The notes under the pieces are model-generated. The model had not been told where the DNA came from. It worked only from the letters and a program-made list of their open reading frames with translations, and did no database searches. From contig JACYUE010000002.1 in assembly GCA_014841595.1 (NCBI GenBank), forward strand, positions 744,001 to 808,000: a stretch of DNA of 64,000 nt, written 5' to 3'. Below are positions 62,067 to 64,000 of this stretch, piece by piece. Within the stretch, counting starts at the first letter, position 1. Each line of letters starts with the position of its first letter. The position numbers were made by a program, and so were the translations under genes. Source of the stretch: Oxalobacteraceae sp. CFBP 8761. Its GTDB lineage: Bacteria; Pseudomonadota; Gammaproteobacteria; Burkholderiales; Burkholderiaceae_D.

Positions 62067-62186
62067 GCATTTCGGGCCTGTGATTGTCATTACGCCGTAC
62101 AATTGTGAGCAATTGTTTCCCGTGCGCCGTGTGCGGGTTGGCAAGACGATAATAAGTTATCTGTCTACAACCCTGAGAGATCTCCC

Positions 62187-62756
62187 ATGAACAAGAACAA
62201 CACCATCCTCGCCATGCTGCTGGCGTTTGCCGCTGCCAGCGCCGGCGCCCAGACGACAGGTGCAACCCAGGGTCAGCCCGCCACGGGCGAGACGTACCGT
62301 CCATCTCTCGACGGCCAGCAAACCTCGACGCCGGCTGCGCCGATCGACATGCAGCCGAAAACCCAGGAAGAAAAAGCCACGGGCCGCCAGGAGCCATCGC
62401 GCCTGAAGGACATCGACCCGGCCACGCATCCGGCGCCGCAGAACGTGCGTCCACAGCCAACGCCAGCACCGAAGACGCAGCAGGAGCAGGGCGTGCAACC
62501 GGTCGCGCGCCGCTCGGTCCAGCAGCAGATCGATAGTGCGGGGCGCTTGGCGTCGCCGAATGCCCCGACGGTTGTCGCTCCAGCCACGGGCGCGCCGACG
62601 CCGGTCGTGCCAACGACCAGCCAGGTCGCCCCGTGCATCGGCGCAACCTGCACCGATACCACCGGCGCCACTACTGCCGGCGCCGTGGGCAGCTCGAGCG
62701 TGAACAGCGCCGGTCGCCTGTGCAACCGCAGTGGCACCACGGTGCAGTGCTTCTGA
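62187..62756 (+). CDS. Secreted low-complexity protein of unknown function
   Basis: The 189-residue product has a signal peptide (NTILAMLLAFAAASAGAQ) and a Thr/Pro/Gln/Ala-rich disordered mature region (PTPAPKTQQEQG, VVAPATGAPTPVVPTTSQ). Four cysteines at the end (PCIGATCTDTT; LCNRSGTTVQCF) could form two disulfides. A repeat-like pair, QIDSAGRLASPN and SSSVNSAGRLCNRS, shares SAGRL. A GAGATCTCCC element precedes the ATG. I do not recognise the family. Independent of adk. Confidence 0.65.
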   Translation: MNKNNTILAMLLAFAAASAGAQTTGATQGQPATGETYRPSLDGQQTSTPAAPIDMQPKTQEEKATGRQEPSRLKDIDPATHPAPQNVRPQPTPAPKTQQEQGVQPVARRSVQQQIDSAGRLASPNAPTVVAPATGAPTPVVPTTSQVAPCIGATCTDTTGATTAGAVGSSSVNSAGRLCNRSGTTVQCF

Positions 62757-62798
62757 ACTGACTGCACTCGTCGTCCCGAACGTTCTTGATGTGCCCAC

Positions 62799-62820
62799 TT
62801 TACGTTTACGTAAACGTTAA
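62799..62820. promoter_or_regulatory. LiuR-like operator in front of the SDR gene
   Basis: TTTACGTTTACGTAAACGTTAA: 16 bp of perfect palindrome (ACGTTTACGTAAACGT, 62802-62817) inside a 22-bp imperfect one, 45 bp before the SDR ATG. It resembles the TTnACGTnnACGTnAA-type operator of LiuR (MerR family), a regulator of branched-chain amino acid degradation. Confidence 0.65.
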
Positions 62821-62864
62821 AGCCGGGCAAAATAGCGGTACAAGAATTTTCACAAGGGACAACC

Positions 62865-63623
62865 ATGCACATCCAGGATAACGTTTTCATTGTCACCGGC
62901 GGCGCGTCCGGTCTTGGCGCGGCCACCGCGCGTATGCTCGCCGCGAATGGCGCGACCGTCGTCATCGCCGACGTCCAGGCCGAAGCGGGCCAGGCACTGG
63001 CTACCGAGCTGAAAGGCCAGTTTGTCCGCTGCGACGTCACCCAGGAAGCCGATGCGCAGGCTGTCATCGATGCGGCTATTGGTCTGGGCACGCTGCGCGG
63101 CCTGGTCAACTGCGCCGGCGTTGCGCCGGCCGTCAAGACCGTCGGCAAGGATGGCGCGCACCCGCTGGACGTGTTCCAGCGCGCCGTGAACATCAATCTG
63201 GTCGGTACCTTCAATATGGCGCGCCTGGCTGCCGAGGCCATGGGCAAGACCGAGCCGGCCGAGTACGGCGAGCGCGGCATCATCATCAACACCGCATCGG
63301 TTGCCGCCTTTGACGGCCAGATGGGGCAGGCAGCCTACGCGTCGTCCAAGGCGGCCGTGGCCGGCCTGACGCTGCCGATGGCGCGCGACCTGTCGCGCAA
63401 CGGCATCCGCGTGATGACGATCGCGCCGGGCATTTTTGAGACGCCAATGCTGATGAACATGCCGCAGGAAGTCCGTGATTCGCTGGGCAAGATGGTGCCG
63501 TTCCCACCGCGCCTTGGTTTGCCAACGGAGTTCGCCCACCTGGCCCGCGCCATCATCGAAAACGTGATGCTCAACGGCGAGACGATCCGCCTGGATGGCG
63601 CGATCCGCATGCAGCCAAAGTAG
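62865..63623 (+). CDS. SDR oxidoreductase, probably 3-hydroxyacyl-CoA / 2-methyl-3-hydroxybutyryl-CoA dehydrogenase (HSD10-like)
   Basis: The 252-residue product is a classical SDR: NAD site FIVTGGASGLGAATARML, NNAG-equivalent GLVNCAGVAPA, catalytic Ser/Tyr/Lys in NTASVAAFDGQMGQAAYASSKAAV. The TPMLMNMPQEVRDSLGKMVPFPPRLG segment after the catalytic core is the one of human HSD17B10 (type 2 hydroxyacyl-CoA dehydrogenase), which acts in isoleucine and fatty acid degradation. The LiuR-like operator fits that role. A CAAGGGA site lies before the ATG. Confidence 0.85.
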   Translation: MHIQDNVFIVTGGASGLGAATARMLAANGATVVIADVQAEAGQALATELKGQFVRCDVTQEADAQAVIDAAIGLGTLRGLVNCAGVAPAVKTVGKDGAHPLDVFQRAVNINLVGTFNMARLAAEAMGKTEPAEYGERGIIINTASVAAFDGQMGQAAYASSKAAVAGLTLPMARDLSRNGIRVMTIAPGIFETPMLMNMPQEVRDSLGKMVPFPPRLGLPTEFAHLARAIIENVMLNGETIRLDGAIRMQPK

Positions 63624-63680
63624 TTCTTCGGGGACGTGTCCTGAAAGCATGTCGAAGATGCTGTAGCATGTCTTCGATGT

Positions 63681-63720
63681 CGGGCGCCTGGCCTAAGGTC
63701 ACGCGCCCGTTTGCTATTTT
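63681..63720 (+). terminator. Probable terminator between the SDR gene and ggt
   Basis: CGGGCGC / GCGCCCG stem (63681-63687; 63703-63709) followed by TTTGCTATTTT; a second inverted repeat, TCGAAGATGCT...AGCATGTCTTCGA, lies at 63651-63677. Confidence 0.55.
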
Positions 63721-63730
63721 GGAGAACCGT

Positions 63731-64000
63731 TTGAACACACTCAGCAAGCTTGCGCTCGCCCTGGCATTGGCCGGCGCGACGACGCCGCCCCTGTGGGCCC
63801 AGGATTCACTGCAGGCCGCGCCCGAAGCGGCGACCGGCTACACCGAGAAAAATGGCTGGCAGGCCAAGAAGTACATGGTCACCGCCGCCAATCCGCTGGC
63901 GGTCGAGGCCGGCTACCAGATCCTGCGCCAGGGCGGGGCCGCCATCGATGCCGCGATTGCCACGCAACTGGTGCTGACGCTGGTCGAGCCGCAATCGTCG
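63731..64000 (+). CDS. ggt: Gamma-glutamyltransferase, N-terminal part (cut by window edge)
   Basis: The first 90 codons are present. A TTG start with GGAGA 5-8 bp upstream leads to a signal peptide (TLSKLALALALAGATTPPLWAQ). The mature sequence includes YMVTAANPLAVEAGYQILRQGGAAIDAAIATQLVLTLVEPQSS, the hallmark GGT beginning ending just before GIGGG. GGT is a periplasmic autoprocessed N-terminal nucleophile hydrolase of glutathione. The catalytic Thr is outside the window. Confidence 0.9.
   Translation, partial: MNTLSKLALALALAGATTPPLWAQDSLQAAPEAATGYTEKNGWQAKKYMVTAANPLAVEAGYQILRQGGAAIDAAIATQLVLTLVEPQSS

Noticed and set aside
62100..62117. AATTGTGAGCAATTG, resembling the lac operator
   Set aside because: No LacI-type gene or sugar operon is nearby; a short palindrome of this size is expected by chance in an AT-rich gap.

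Overview
The window reads as chromosome from a GC-rich betaproteobacterium of the Oxalobacteraceae, most like Massilia and its relatives. The basis is gene order and protein character, not a database search: gyrA - DUF2059 - serC - pheA - hisC - tyrA - aroA - cmk - rpsA - ihfB - lapA - lapB - hldA, ubiG - gph next to an OmpA gene, sodB next to xseA, and exbB - exbD - lpxK - trm112 - kdsB - adk. Both ends cut genes: an S9 peptidase on the left and a gamma-glutamyltransferase on the right.

Layout. 1-7.6 kb: S9 peptidase (partial), a MATE exporter, an isolated tssF-tssG pair of type VI secretion baseplate genes, a DJ-1/PfpI protein, the manganese exporter mntP behind a yybP-ykoY riboswitch, and a membrane acyltransferase. 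7.6-12.4 kb: a structured region, tmRNA (ssrA), a methyltransferase, a glycine-zipper lipoprotein-like protein, gph, ubiG and an OmpA protein. 12.8-30.9 kb: the gyrA to rpsA aromatic/serine/histidine superoperon, then ihfB, lapAB, hldA, comEA, a secreted M28 peptidase, a DUF4124 protein and cysM. 31-38.3 kb: a small HTH protein, the overlapping moxR - DUF58 - transglutaminase - mltB operon on the minus strand, and a histone-deacetylase-like amidohydrolase. 38.3-46.8 kb: an uncharacterised secreted/anchored protein pair, a 37-aa membrane protein candidate, the GTPase ylqF, a cobalamin riboswitch with a btuB-like receptor, dsbA plus a membrane partner, a complete IS1595-type element with an exact 8-bp target duplication, and an unknown secreted protein. 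46.9-54.9 kb: MFS transporter plus sensor kinase, mipA plus an unknown gene, a MITE-like inverted repeat, the cognate-looking response regulator, an alpha-amylase and a glycine-rich-tail protein. 55-64 kb: sodB, xseA, a 1.06-kb gene-free region, exbBD, lpxK, trm112, kdsB, adk, an unknown secreted protein, an SDR dehydrogenase and ggt (partial).

Functional themes. Much of the content is housekeeping: aromatic amino acid and serine synthesis feeding translation (rpsA) and DNA architecture (ihfB); LPS assembly (lapAB, hldA, lpxK, kdsB); envelope remodelling (mltB, tgpA); and metal/cofactor homeostasis by riboswitches (mntP, btuB). Accessory content is modest: one IS, one MITE-like element, two palindromic repeats and the uncharacterised secreted proteins.

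Most striking observation. The gene-free stretch between xseA and exbB (57.19-58.07 kb) holds six copies of one regulatory module with invariant internal geometry. Each copy has an IHF-consensus-like sequence, then, exactly 42 bp from its first base, a DnaA-box-like TTRTCCACA, then, exactly 56 bp from that first base, an inverted TGTG arm. Five copies also have a TTnnnCACA box at +30. This looks like a DnaA/IHF control locus (datA-like or origin-like), and I know of no description of it at this site. A second regulatory signal worth following is a shared 11-bp-phased direct repeat upstream of the response regulator gene and upstream of mipA, the latter next to an orphan intrinsic terminator that may define a small RNA.
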